Shown piece by piece: positions 42,801-56,043 of a stretch of DNA of 64,000 nucleotides. The stretch's first letter is position 1; the number at the start of each line of letters is the position of its first letter. Made by a program: the position numbers and the translations under genes. Origin of the DNA: Poteriospumella lacustris (lineage: Eukaryota; Sar; Chrysophyceae; Chromulinales; Dinobryaceae); the NCBI GenBank assembly GCA_008000375.1, contig SMOI01000025.1, forward strand, positions 1 through 64,000, read 5' to 3'. Under the pieces are notes generated by a model. It ran no database searches and had not been told where the DNA came from. It saw only the letters and a list, made by a program, of their open reading frames with translations.

Positions 42801-45800
42801 TACATCATAAACTTGTCGTCATAATCCATTTGCTTATCGGAAACGGTGACGATCTTGCGCTTGCCCTTGACAATGAACTGCTTCTCGAGCACAGGATCAA
42901 GCATAGGGTCAATTTCTTCTTCGACGCCAATGATAATCAAAGCCAGACCATCACCCATGCAGCTTTCAAGCTTGTCCTTCAATTTGGGGTCTGTCAGCGT
43001 TGTTTGTCCCCAGAATGGAACGTTTTGCGATTCTTTGTTTTTAATCCAGTTCAACGCTTGTCCCTGGGGATCGATCATGAGAGGGAATCTGCTTGATCGT
43101 GTGACCAAGATACCGTTCTGTGTAGAGAGCGGATCCGCCGGCAATCCCTGCATATTCCAATCGCCAATGGTTCCAATATCAACCATGAATGAGATGATAT
43201 CCAAACCTTGGGTGATTGGAACACTGCGCAATTGGCAGTCAGCAACACACTTAGATTCGATGAGATACTTGCGGAACTCTTGGTTGAAAGGGCCGCAGTA
43301 CGAGACGAACGCACAGGCAGCTGCACAATCACCAACCAATCTTCTCTTCATGTCCGAGAAATTGTTAGAATCTTCGGTCCAACGCACACGCTCGCCGGCA
43401 AGACCTCCAATCAACTGGGAAGCCATGTCCATTTTCTTCTTCAAAGCAAGGGCGCCCTCTTCAATTCTGCGCTTCTCCGCCATCTGGGTATCAAACATGA
43501 CCTGCAACTCGTTCAAGCGAGCCTGGCATGCCTCCAATCTCTGCTCGGCAGCTGCCAACGCCTTGTTGGCCGCTTCTAAGTTGGCTTCGGCAATACTCAA
43601 CGCCTCCAACTTAGGCTTAACAATCTTGGAAGCCTCATGATAGAATTTCATGGCACGAACCCACGTACACAGACCCTTAGCCGCAGCAGAGGCGTTCTTG
43701 GCAACATCGGCATTGAACACTTCAAGGTCGACGTAGACAGACAGAAGTTCAATCGTTTCTTCGTTGATCTTGTCCTTTCCATTCTGACCAAAGTCAAAAA
43801 TCGAGTTCAAGAAGTCGGCTCTGTTGATCATGCTGGCACCGTATGGACGGAAAGACGATTCAAAGAATTTGATCTCCTGCTTAGCAATCACGTGCGTGCA
43901 AGCTTTCACGGGATTCATTTGCAGCTTGAACAAAATCAAGATACCATCGAAAATAAGCTGAATAATTGGTGTTGGTGTCGGGATCTTCTTAATCTCACCA
44001 ATATCCTTCGGCTGAATCGACTTGATAGCAGTGTCAGCTTCATCAACGAATGGTTGGGCCTTCGCCAGATCAGCCATACATGCCGCTTTCTCTCCACCGA
44101 TACGAGTCGCATCAGCAACACACTTATTCTTGATGGTTGTCACCTTGTCGCTCTCTCTCTTGGCCTCAGCTGAAGACACCTCTAAGGACGCCAACATCTT
44201 ATTGGTCTCCTGTGTTGCAATTTCAAGTTTCTTGTCCTCTTCAGCCAAAACTTGCTTCATGTCCTTCACATCCTGCGCACCTTGAATCAGTTTCTGCAGA
44301 CCCAAATTGACACGTCCTTCCTTCACTTTCAACTCACCGAGTTTGACACCGTACAAACCCGTAAAATTTTGAATGAAAGACAAATACGACTTCGGCGTCT
44401 GGTAAACACGGCGGCGCATCTTCAAGAAGTACTCTTCGCAAACCTCTGTCACCATGCTGTGGACCATACCCATGTGAGTCATCAATCCAAGCTTCACCTC
44501 TGGTGTACACTCGATGTTGAAGTTCTGAATGAAGGCCTTCGATAACGCAACAAGAGCATCGGCCGGCCATGGCAAGAACCAATCGATGGTAGGGCATGAA
44601 ATGATACCAGGGAACTTTCGAGCACGGATGGGGAACTTCGGGTTCATTGGGGACATGCAAATCATAAGATGCAAATTATCTCGAACTTTGTCGATGAAAA
44701 ATTGCTTCAAGTTGTCCTGCGTGTCTTCCATGCCCGCTCGCTCCTTCAAAAAGAAACTACGCAAATCAGCGGTAATCGCCATAATTTCATCCTTCGCGAA
44801 CAAACCAGGAATTTCACCAGTCAACAGGACGGAGTTGATAAATTCCAAGAAAACTTCGTCCTTAATTTCCGACTCGGTGAAAAGGAAGGTTGTCGGTTTT
44901 CTCAAGTGACCTGCTGACTTGTACAGCTCCTTCAAGTCCTCGACCAACGAGTTGCGGTTGTACTGCTTAGTAAGCGTAATCTGGAAATTTCTGCACCGAG
45001 AAATGTAAGAGGACAGGCGAGTAAGCGATTGCTTTCCTGATCCACCAACACCAACGAGAAGCCCAGAACCTCGAGGCATCTCCATCAAACGGTTGATTCT
45101 CAGTAAGTGCTCCAAAGCATCGTTGAAGAGAACTAAGTCCATCTTCTTCGACGGGAATTCTGCGTTGTACTTTTCCAAAAAGCCCACCACAACGGGGCGC
45201 ACGTCTTCGAGCGTTCCTCCAGGCTCATAGACTTTAGGCGCTTCTTCCACAAGAACACCCTCATCGTCGAACACATCCGGTCTCAGGAAATTAACCATGT
45301 AAAATCCATGCTGGGTTTGAGAAGCCAGCTCGGCACCGAAGCTTTCAACCAGTTGATTTTCCATGTACTGCGCATAAATGGCCTTGTCCTTCAGATTGGT
45401 CAATTTATCAGAGAAAACTCTCGCGCACTCATGTTTCCAGATTCGAAGAAGAGTCACTCCTCCACCGCTGAAAGGAGAAAGCTTCTGCTCACAGCGAAAA
45501 CCACCCGTTCTGATCGTTTCCGTGGGTGTAAGCATAATACCTTGAAAAACTCTGGAAAGCTCTCGGAGGTTGAAAATGTAGTGAAACTTCGCAGGAGTTG
45601 GCAGCATTTTGTCCTTCATGGTTTTCCACAAAGCGATGGTCGATGTCGTCAATTTTTTCACGACGGACAACGTTTCTTCGGGGAACTTTCCCTCTGGGAA
45701 GCGACCGTAAAGCATCTGTCCATAAATATCATTGATGGAAGTGATCGACGGCAGAACCATGTTGAAGATGTAGAAGTTGCGCTTCAATCTGTTGGGAATA

Positions 45801-48800
45801 TCATTCTTTCCACCTCCCGGATGCTGCATCGCAGCCATGTACTGCAGATCCTCGCAATGCTTGAAATCACCACGTTTGTCCTTATCCAAGAAACAGAAGC
45901 CATCGAACTCAACCACCAAACGAACCATTTCCAAAGTTGGTTGATCGCCCCACTTGTTGACTTCGGGCATACTCAAATCATCCATGAAGATGGTCATTGC
46001 CTTTCCACCAGGAGGACCAAAGTTTCTTCCTCGCTTTTCCAACTCAAGCTCAATGGCTTGCTGGCACATGAATGGAGTAGTCGCAGACGAAAAGTTGACC
46101 CTCTTCACAAGCATTTCATTGGCATCCAAGGTTCGGAAGAACATGAGTGCAGTCGATGTCTTCGCAGTTCCTTCTCCACCAGTCATGCAAATCGCCTTCT
46201 TACGACGATGCATGTAAGTGCAGTTGTAAATGGCTCGGGTAGAATCCATTGTGGGGACAAGAAGGTTGCTGAAATCCAACTTTTCTTGACCGACAGGGTA
46301 CTTCCACACTGGAGGTTTCCACAATTGCCACTGACCAGAATCGCCCGACACAAAGTACTCGTAGATCGTTTCACCAGGGTTGCACTTGGGCATAATGCCA
46401 GTCTTGTCGAGAGTACGCAAGAAAGCGTCAAACTTGATTCTTGCATCGGTCTCGAGTAAGCCACCGACCGACCAACACAAGCAGTACAAGAAAACGCGTT
46501 CCATTCGTGCCTCAGTATCGACAGAAATATCGATTGGAGGAGTAAATTTCTCAGTATCCGTCAAGCCTTCAAACAGATCGCACAACGCCGTAGTAACACC
46601 GACACGGGAAGTTGACATGACTTGAGCAACATTGCGGTTCAGCCAATCGATGCAATGTCCTGGACCTTCTGCACCTGATTGTCCCATATACTTGGCAAAG
46701 AATCCCTTGAGAACATTGCGATGATTAGGATCCTTGCGCTTTTGCAGCCAAGCTTGAGTGGTGGGAGTCCAATCAAGATCAGTTTCCGAAACATAAATGA
46801 TTCCAGCTCGAGACACCGTAGCAGGACTTGCATTTACCAATGTCTCAACCTCGAACATGATCTTGACATTGGGGGTCATCGGAATACGATCACCGTTCGC
46901 AAGAGTCAAGATCTTGTTGTCATCCAACACGGTATTCAAGTCTTCGATCCAAATCGCATCGACCGGACCATCAGCGATAATCCAAGTATTGTAGGAGTTC
47001 GCACGATTGTTAAATTTCGCCCACATTGCAGCGAAAACACCAGTCGTCCATTCTCCACTCAATGGATCAATTTCACCATACATTTCCTGCGCGCGAATGG
47101 CCTTCGGATTCAGACGGACATCTTTGTGGGTGGTTCCAGTTGTAGCATCAAGAGCAGCTCTCAAATTTTTGAAAATTTGGGTCTTTCCACCTCCGCTAGG
47201 ACCCACAAGCATAATACCATGACGCACGAGAGTGGTATCGTAAAGCTGCAAGACTTTTTTCACCCAGCTAGAGTGATAAACAAGCTTATTAGAGTCGACA
47301 GCAACCTTAAGAGCAGTTTCCAACGAAGAATAATCCGGAGGTTGAGGAGGCTCAATGCCTGGGAAGAGATCCGCCAACAAGGACAAGAACAAAGGCACAT
47401 CTTGAGCAACCATCTTTGACAAGTTCATCTCACGCAAAGTTCTGTAAAGCAAGAAGAACTCCGGCTTCGTCAAGTTCTCTCTCTTTGTGGCGCCAGCAGT
47501 ACGAAGCACAGCCAAAATATTTCTCAGACCCCAATCGTAGTGCTTTTGTGCAGACAACTGTTCTTTGCTAGTGTTGTAGAGAACGAAGAACTTTTGAGAC
47601 AAAATTTCGAATTGTTCGTAACCAACGGAACAAAGCTTGACCTTCATAATCATCTGGAAATCCGGAACCATCATCGCCACACCTCTGAACAACGCTTTCA
47701 GATTTTCGGGCAGCTCCTGTCTTCCAGCATAACCAGGGTTCATGGTGATGAAAAATCCACAACATGGAATCAACGTAACATTCTGTGGGTCTCCAGGAAA
47801 TTGAAACTGGGTCACGCCGCTCTTCTTTGCATTGAGAATCGATAACACCTGCTGGGCAACGACAGAAAGGACAGGCAAGCGAATACGATTGAACTCATCG
47901 AAGCAACCCCACAATCCGCCCATGCATAAACCTTTGAAAATCTTCGCACAATCCAAGTACGACTGTTGATCCGTGCAATTTGTCACAACGACGAAAATAC
48001 CCAGAGATCGTCCAAGATCTTTCACTGTCTCTGTTTTCCCCGTTCCAGCGGGGCCAGCCGGAGCACCTCCAAAAAACATACCCAGCGCTTGCGCCAAGGT
48101 GATGTAGCATCGGTCAGTAAGAGGAGTAACGACTAAACGCTCTTTGGCACCGAGGTACTCATACTGATAATTGAAATCCACATCAGTAATAGAAATAACA
48201 CAGGCACCGTCGGCAGAAACTTCGTCAGAGGCTGATGGCTTCCAGTAGAAGCGGGCTTGCTTCAACCACTCAAAGTCGTTCGGGTCATTCTTTTTCAAAC
48301 GGAACAACGCTTCGGTGACATCTTTTTGGTGAACATGAATCGTGACCAAAGTTTCGATCTTTCTGCGATTAACTCCAGATCCCAACTCTTGCAAGCACCA
48401 ACTGGACATGATCTTCAAGATTTGATCCTGGCGAATGTTACAATCCTTCATTGCAGTCTTCTTGGTTTTCATTTGCTCCAACGCCACTTGCATATCATCA
48501 GTCCACAAGAGTTGAATTCCAAGAAGAGCAAATTGCGCAATATTGGCATCAACGAAGTTTCGGAGTTGTCCGAGGTCTTGCTTCAAAGTATGCAGCTCAC
48601 CCCCACAGTTGCGGGTTAAGTCCTTCATAGTCAATTGCATCTTTCTCAGCAACTCACACAACCAGTCCTCAATATTTCCAACAGCCCTCACAGGAGACGA
48701 AAATGGAATAACTTCGTGACCTTGACCACCATCACCATGCATTCTTTCAATAATAGTCTTATCCTTCTTGTTATGGTCAACATAGGTGATAGCATCGAAG

Positions 48801-51800
48801 ACCTTCTCGTAATGGTCATTCATGGAAAGAGGATCAGAACCTTGCGAAAGAATGATCAACAAGCCCGGATTCGAAACGAAGTAGAATCTAGGGAACTTGT
48901 TACGCTTTTGCTCCAAGTAACCCTCCAAAGACTTTTGGCACTTCTCAAGCTCAGAATACATCATAGGCAGCGCTCCTCTCAACGTCTCGTTGGCAGACGC
49001 CTCGGTAACAAGCTGCGTCTCATACGCCTTAGCCATAATCTTCGCCCACTCTTTGTCGATCTTCGCGAATTTTTTTGCTTCCATGGGCATTTGTTTCGCA
49101 ATATCACCGCCAGTGAAAACTGACTCCAAAGAGCACCACATCATTTGAACCTTCAACCACTTCTCAAGAGTATCCGAAGTTTCCGACAAAGTCTTCAGAA
49201 GTTCTTGAGCTCTTTCGCGGAACGGTCCTACGTGCTTCATTGTCAAGTTGGCTTGCAGAGTCATCTGTGCTTCTTCCAATTCTTCCATAACACCCACTGT
49301 ACCCTGGAGAATTTGGATATTTCTTCCCTTCCATTCACGGAAGACGAAGCGCGCAGTACGCCAACGCAATTCCAATTCTTCCAAAGCTTTCTCAATTTTC
49401 AACTGCTTATCCGCACCATCGGTTACTTCTTCGACTTCATCCTTGTGCGCCACGAGATTGATATCAAGAAGCGATTGTAACTTGAACTCAGGCCCCGCGA
49501 AATCGAAATTGGAATGAGTGATTTCCATCACCTCTTCCCAGTGTCGATCACGAATACTTTCCTTGGTGAACTCTTGCAGCAGCGGGAGAATAGTTTGGAA
49601 GTCCTCGATTTGAAGCTTCAAAGTTTTATAAGCACTGTATTCTCGCAATCTAGCGGGCAGCTTCTTGCATCGACCAGAGAACGATTCAATCTTTTCGTTC
49701 ATATCACCGATCATTTTGACAACATCGGTCCAAGGGATTTCCTTCCAAGAATTCAGCGTAGACAAAACGTCAACATACAAGCTGAATAGCTGGTTAGCAA
49801 GATTCAACTCTTTCTGAGTCTGGATAAGTTCGGGATAATCGGTGACCGGCAAGGCGAATAGTTCTTCGCCTTTCTGGTATGACTCCATCTTTCGCTCGCG
49901 AATTTTCATTTCCTCCTTGAAACGATTCAAGCGATCAACAGCATCGTTTGGATTAATTCCATCAACCATTGGACCGTTTCGAAGAAAGTCTTCGCGGAAT
50001 TGCTCAACATCTCTCTTGAACTCCTTAATGTCCTTTAGCAGTTGACGTTTGTACTTCGTCTGGGTTTTGGAAAGCTCTTCAGTTCTGGCCTCGCATTGCT
50101 TGAGGAGCTTTTTCCAGTTCGATCGCAAAACAGTCTTCTTGTCAATTTCTTCCTTTTCCATGAAACCGGCAGAAAGGTATGACTCAAGCATGCGATACAT
50201 ATCCATGATGGGATTGATCTTCATTTCCATAGAAGACTCTTTGTCACGCACGTCTGCAAGTAGAGACATAATGTAGCTCAAAGTATCCAAATCGGTCACT
50301 TCTCTCGAAACTTTGCCAGTCGTAACACGGATAAACTCTGTCAGTTGCTCAAGCTGGTTTTTCGCCTGAGAGTGAAGATTGTCAGAAAATTTGCTCTTCC
50401 AGCGATTGCACTCAGCACGGAGTTGTGACTTGATGGAAATGGTACGCAAAGACAAAGCACCAATATTTTGAACATCGCTGATGGCACCAATTTCTTGGTC
50501 AATGTCATCGAACGACTTCAATTTTCTTTCAAAGTCATCTAGACTGGGCTTCGTTGCCATGAAGGCATTGTACGCAGAATCTTTGTCATCGTGCCATAGC
50601 CAGTTATACTTTGCAAACGAATTCAAGTAGTCTTGCACCGTATTTCTGATTCCTTGAATGCAACCCGTCAAAAGTAAAGCAACACGAACGATTTCAATAT
50701 CTTTGGTGATTCGATCAAAGAAAGTCCGATTTCGACCACCATCATATTCAGCGGACCAATCTTTCACAGTTTTGAAGCATCTGAGGATTTCCTGGGCAGA
50801 TCGGTTGATACACTCTTGAATTTCGTCCAGTGAAGGGTGCAAAACGACGTTGGGTGCTGCTAACTGAATGTCGACCTCGAAGAATGGAAGAACGATGACC
50901 TCCGTAGCTTTATTGCCTTTCTTTCCATTCACACTGGCGGAGTCTTGGACAATTTCAGAAACGGGCCGAGATCCAATTCTCTTCTTCAACGCATTCATTG
51001 AATTCTTCGCACAGTGCAGCAAGGCTTGGTACATAAAGTGGTTGTAGTGCTTCTTCAGTTTATTGATCTCCTCCTCCGAAACTTGTTCGACGTGGCCGAC
51101 CAATTTGTAACCCTGGATGGTTTTGATGAGATCCTTCACAGCAAATTCAATTTCAAGATTCTTCCCTTGCAAAAGCGTCGATTGCTTTGTAATATGCTTC
51201 TCCTGCATCTTGAAGAATTCATCGACTGTGAAGGATTCAGCATCAGGGAGATCAACGAGCAAAGTTTTGGACACAACTTTCAGATTCTTTTCGATACGAT
51301 TCTCTATGATATCGTTGATATTCGCCACTAACTCTGCGAGCTTTCGAAGTCCGGCGTGCACTTGGGATTTGTATGCATCGATATTCATCGACGTCCAAGT
51401 CAAAGTAATCATACCAGGTCTGAGTTTGTACTCCATGTCCTTGAAATTGGGCTTCAAAACCATAGCAGTAACAGGAATCACGTTGGCGAGAACTTTATCG
51501 TATTCATTCAAGGCCCATTGAAGCTCATTATGGTAGCTCTTGAACTTCTGTTCTTGGAAGAGTACAATGCGAGCACTATCAGGAAAGCCACTAACGCCCA
51601 TCCTATCCAAACACTTAGCTTCTCTGATCAATTGCAGGATTTCTTGATCGAAATTCACGTAAAGTTTGTTGTCATCAGGATGGCGGATGATCAACGTCGC
51701 TTGCAGACCGGCTTTCGCTTGATCGATCGACTGACACCAAGCTTGGTACCATAAATACTCGAATGCAACCAAGGTTTTTGCCACTTTGTTGTATAGCTTG

Positions 51801-53870
51801 ATGATTCTCTTCGCATCTTTGCCCGCCAAAACATTCTGGTTCGACTCAAACTGAGAATCACACACCCAGTGTCAAGTAAAGCCATGTTTAAACAGCACAA
51901 CGACACAATTCCACATACCTGCTTCATCGGTTCTTCAATGCGCTGAAGAAGATGTCTCGCCCACATAATGTTGCCAGCCACTGGAGGCATATTTCTCGGA
52001 ATAGGAGGGTCGTGCTTTTCTTTTTCATACAGCTGTTGAACATTTTCCAACTCTTGTCCGTAATTTTGGAAAATAATGTTCAGTTTAGAATCCAGCTCGC
52101 TCTTCAATGTCTCACGCTCCAAAATCATTTGAAACTTTTTCAAAAGCTTCAAAGACTGTTCAATGGACGTAATGTTCTCGAAGCTCTGATTGATGAAAGC
52201 TTGCAGAGCGCCATCCAAGTCAGAAATCTACAAAAGAAATAAATAAAGATGAATAAAGCGTGCAATTTGCCGACGTTTGATTCACGCATCTTACGTTTTT
52301 GTTGAACTCGATATAATCACGGTCAAAACGACTGTTGTGAATATCGAGAAGGTCGTGTCGTTTGAGGCGCAAGTCTTTAACGATTTGATGGAAGCGGTCA
52401 ACGAGGCTATCCATTCCCTCCAACTTATTTCGAGAAATCTTGTTGAATTGATCAATCGTCTGGAACATGTCGATCAATTTCGAAACGCGGCGACAGAACA
52501 AATCAAACTTGCCGAAGATGTTCATGTGATTGAAAGAGAATTGCTTTCCCTTTGGCGCCTGTTCCAGCTTTTGCTTCGTGAGACGATACTGCTCCTGGTA
52601 CTCTGCATTCAATCGAATACAAGACTCAAGCTTCCGAATCAAATCCGGAGGGTCACAATCCCACAGAGAATCGCTTTCGCTCGCACTGGAAATGTGCATC
52701 TTGCAATTGACAATCATTTGATCGGTTATCTTCTCAAAGAGCTTCGTCATTCTTTCCGGCGTATTATAGTACCGAGCGATGGTGTGAATCATCTTGATGG
52801 AATTCATCAGTGCTGGCAAAGTATCGATAATCGTTTCAGCATTGCCAGTGTACAGCGGATCGATAAAGCGCTCCAGAGTGTACAAATACTTGACATTGTC
52901 CTTGGCTTCATTAGCCGCCTCCGTAATGTTACGATCAAGCGTTCTCCATCGGTTCAGCAGATTAGCAGTATTCTGCTTGCTCACCTCTGAAGGATTTTTG
53001 ACACCATTGATGGCGACGATGACCATCTTGCAGTCAGGTCGTTTCAATTGTTCAGTGATACTGGTCAGTCTCTGCATTCTGCTTCGCCAGTACTCCAACT
53101 CTCCCCTGGGTCCAACGTCCTCAGAGTCTACATTTTGAGCTGGTTGCGCCAAATATCTTTCGATCTGATTGCACCACTCAGTGAGAAGTCCTTCGAAATG
53201 ATCGATGGCATCCACAGGAGGTTTACGCCCAGCATCAAGAGTCCGCAAATACTTAGGATCCGGCGAGCGGAGCTCCAATCCATTCGAAAAGCTACTCAAT
53301 GCCTCGTTGATGTTGGTGATAAAAGCTCCAACTTCGTTGATGAAGTCGCTCTTTTGTTCTTCGTCGACCTTACCCCAGTTGTCGTAGACATCAATCAAGG
53401 GTCTGTACGATTGACTTAAAATCGCCTCAATCGTTCCAAGAGGAGAGCTTCCGAGCTCTCCAAACAGCAAGTCGTTGTCACCGGTTTTGGTTAAATCCAG
53501 CACGACTCCATTTGGAACATTTCTAATGAAGTAGCAGCACTTGTTGGACATCAGCCCAGAAGTTCCATCTGAAATCACAAGTTGCTTGGGACCAGAACCT
53601 TCATTCCAATTCTAAGAAAAAGATAATTTTAGACGGGTTCAATTATCACATAGACGTGCCTAACTAGTTAAGCCTTACCTCGCCCTCAACTACTTCCTGT
53701 TGGAAGGATATGAACAAACGCCCAGCTCCATCACCTCGGAAAAAACTGTTGAACTTTTGAAGGTTCGACTCCTGGCGAATAAATGACTGAGCCTGTTCTG
53801 AAGTGAGGTCAGGAGCGAAAGTCTCCAAGATTTTTGATAAGCACCAACGATGTCTATCAGATAGTGCCAT
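39869..53870 (-). CDS. Axonemal outer-arm dynein heavy chain, gamma type (DNAH5/DNAH8-like)
   Basis: Microtubule motor of the ciliary outer arm. Four exons (53870-53679, 53611-52295, 52227-51919, 51850-39869) join in phase 0 to 4599 residues; the last exon is 11,982 bp without an intron. The AAA1 P-loop is GPAGTGKTETVKD (about residue 1870), AAA2 is GPSGGGKTQ (about 2155), AAA3 is GGEGTAKTS (about 2495) and AAA4 is GVGGSGKQS (about 2875). The stalk coiled coil and microtubule-binding region span about 3130-3420. CFDEFNRIRLPVLSVVAQQ and MNPGYAGRQELPENLKALFR in AAA1 match the DNAH5/DNAH8 (gamma) class and not the beta or cytoplasmic class. All P-loops needed for ATP use are intact. The presence of this gene means the organism builds motile flagella. 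Confidence 0.95.
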
Positions 53871-54313
53871 CTTCTACACTGTCAAAATTCGAAAATTCAA
53901 GAACTGGCAGTCGTCAACCAAATTGTTATGTGTGGGTGATCCAATTCACGTGAAAATATGATAGTTAGTCTTCGATGCCAATAACAATAATGTGTATGTT
54001 TGAGAATGTGGTGTTTGTCGACTGCTTGTTTTCACAAGATTTGCCTTTGGATGGCATTAGTTCCACAAGTCCACCTTCTCACCAACTGAAACTTCGACCG
54101 TTTCTCGCGTGTCCCCGAAGAAACGGTCGAGCAAAAGTGCCGCTTATCCTACCGAAGATAGGGAGTGTGTGCTTTGATCGTCGTCATCATGTATTGAGTG
54201 AGCGATGGCAGCAGCAGCAACAGCGCGGATCTTGAAGTTCAACCGAGATGTCACATTCTATTTCGGAAAATCATCCACTTTCTGGCTCAGGTTGAACTTA
54301 TATTGTTTCGAAA
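53871..54313. promoter_or_regulatory. Bidirectional promoter region between dynein and the aminotransferase
   Basis: These 443 bases separate divergent starts. They contain one perfect 12-bp inverted repeat, listed separately. No gene was supported. Confidence 0.55.
54094..54130. promoter_or_regulatory. Perfect 12-bp inverted repeat with 13-base loop
   Basis: The arm TCGACCGTTTCT at 54094-54105 is exactly complementary in reverse to AGAAACGGTCGA at 54119-54130. It lies midway between two divergent genes, so it could be a dimeric factor-binding site or a hairpin in a 5' leader. The 12-bp arms are longer than expected by chance in 443 bases, but function is inferred only from position. Confidence 0.5.
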
Positions 54314-55904
54314 ATGTCTGGAAGAGCGAAGCAATTGACGGCTGACACCATCAACGACAACATGAAAAACTGTCGTTACGAGGTTCGTGGTGAAATCTAT
54401 TTGGCCGGCGTCAAAAGGTCGAAAGAAGGCAAGGAAGTGATCAACCTCAATGTGGGTAATCCGCAGGCTTTGGGTCAGAAGCCGCTTACTTTCAATCGTC
54501 AAGTAATGGCGCTTCTAATGGCGCCATTTTTGATGGAAAATGAAGAGATCATTCGCACCTTTCCTCCTGATGCAGTGGCAAGAGCTAAGTTGTACTTGAA
54601 AAATCTCAATGGCGGCCTTGGTGCGTATTCAGATTCCAAAGGAAACCCGTTTATTCGGCAAGAAATTGCAAATTTCATTGAAAATGAAACTGGCATGCCC
54701 TCCAGTGCAGACAATATCTTCCTTTCAAATGGTGCCAGTGAATGTGCAAGAATGCTATTAGCTGCTCTTATTCGCGGACCTACTGATGGTATTATGGTTC
54801 CCATTCCGCAGTACCCGCTGTACAGTGCCTCAATTGCGCTGTACGGAGGTGAACTCGTGCCTTACTACTTAGATGAAGAAAATGGATGGGTACTTGATAT
54901 CGATGAGCTTCAGAAGTCATTTGACGCTGCTCGTGCAAAAGGTATCAATTGTAGAGCTTTGGTTTTCATTAATCCTGGAAACCCGACGGGCCAATGCTTG
55001 ACACAAGAGAACATTCGCGATTTGATTATTTTCTGTCATCGAAACAGAATTATCCTGTGCGCTGATGAAGTTTACCAAGAAAACATCTACAATTCGTCGC
55101 GCCCTTTTGTATCAGCGAGAAAAACTTTGGCACAAATGAACGATCCTATTAGATCAGACCTTGAGCTGGTGTCATTTCACACAGTCTCGAAGGGAGCTTA
55201 CGGTGAATGTGGACTTCGAGGTGGATACATGGAATTGCTCAACTTTGACGATAAAGTGATCGGCGAAATCTACAAAGTTGCTTCTATCAATCTCTGCCCC
55301 AATGTTCCTGGACAGGTTGCTCTGGGCTTAATGGTCAATCCTCCTCGGATTGGCGATCCTTCGTTCGAGCTATACAAAGAGGAAAAGGCGTCTTTGATCG
55401 AGAGCCTCAAGAGACGTGCCATCAGGATAACGAACGCGTTCAATTCACTGGAAGGTGTGTTGTGTCAACCAACTGATGGCGCGATGTACTCTTTCCCAAG
55501 AATCACATTGCCACCTGCTGCTGTTAATGCTGCTCGAGAAAGAGGTAAAGCTCCAGACGTCTTGTATTGTTTGGAACTTCTTGAAGAAACGGGATTATCC
55601 TGTGTACCGGGAAGCGGTTTCCGGCAGCTTCCCGGTACTTTTCATTTGCGGACAACGATATTGGTAAGCGGCGGTGTTTGATGCTGTTTGTAGTCGAATA
55701 CAATGCGCTCATCTCTTTCCCAACATTTAGCCCCCGGAGGATCTCTTCGACAAGATTATCGAAAAATTTTCCACTTTCCACAACGGATTTTTGAGGTACA
55801 GTGTTTTTGTTCGAAAACTTGGACCCCTCCTAATATTAATCATCCCTTTGTCAATGTTGTATAGACGCTATTCCGGAAGCAGCGGAATTCGAGCGAAGCT
55901 GTAA
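54314..55904 (+). CDS. Alanine/glutamate:glyoxylate aminotransferase, PLP class I, ending in AKL
   Basis: Three exons (54314-55663, 55731-55795, 55865-55904) give 484 residues; human ALT is 496. The enzyme exchanges amino groups between alanine or glutamate and 2-oxoacids. PLP-binding Lys293 is in HTVSKGAYGECGLRGGYME. NVGNPQALGQKPLTF, LSNGASECARMLL, PIPQYPLYSA, INPGNPTGQ, ADEVYQ and CVPGSGFRQLPGTFHLR are all ALT-type blocks. The protein ends GIRAKL, and AKL is a standard PTS1 peroxisomal signal. Plant GGAT enzymes of photorespiration, which belong to this family, also end in a PTS1. The last intron (55796-55864, 69 bp) has no stop in frame, so a retained-intron form would keep AKL and gain a hydrophobic insert. 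Confidence 0.92.
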
Positions 55905-56043
55905 TTCAAATATCATAATGAAACACTATTTAGCCGGTCTACTTAATGTTCGTTAATCAGTAAATTACACTGATCAAATAAGATAATATGACACAATCGC
56001 AATATGTTGCACTCCCTTCACAACGGCTACACATAGAGCCTAT

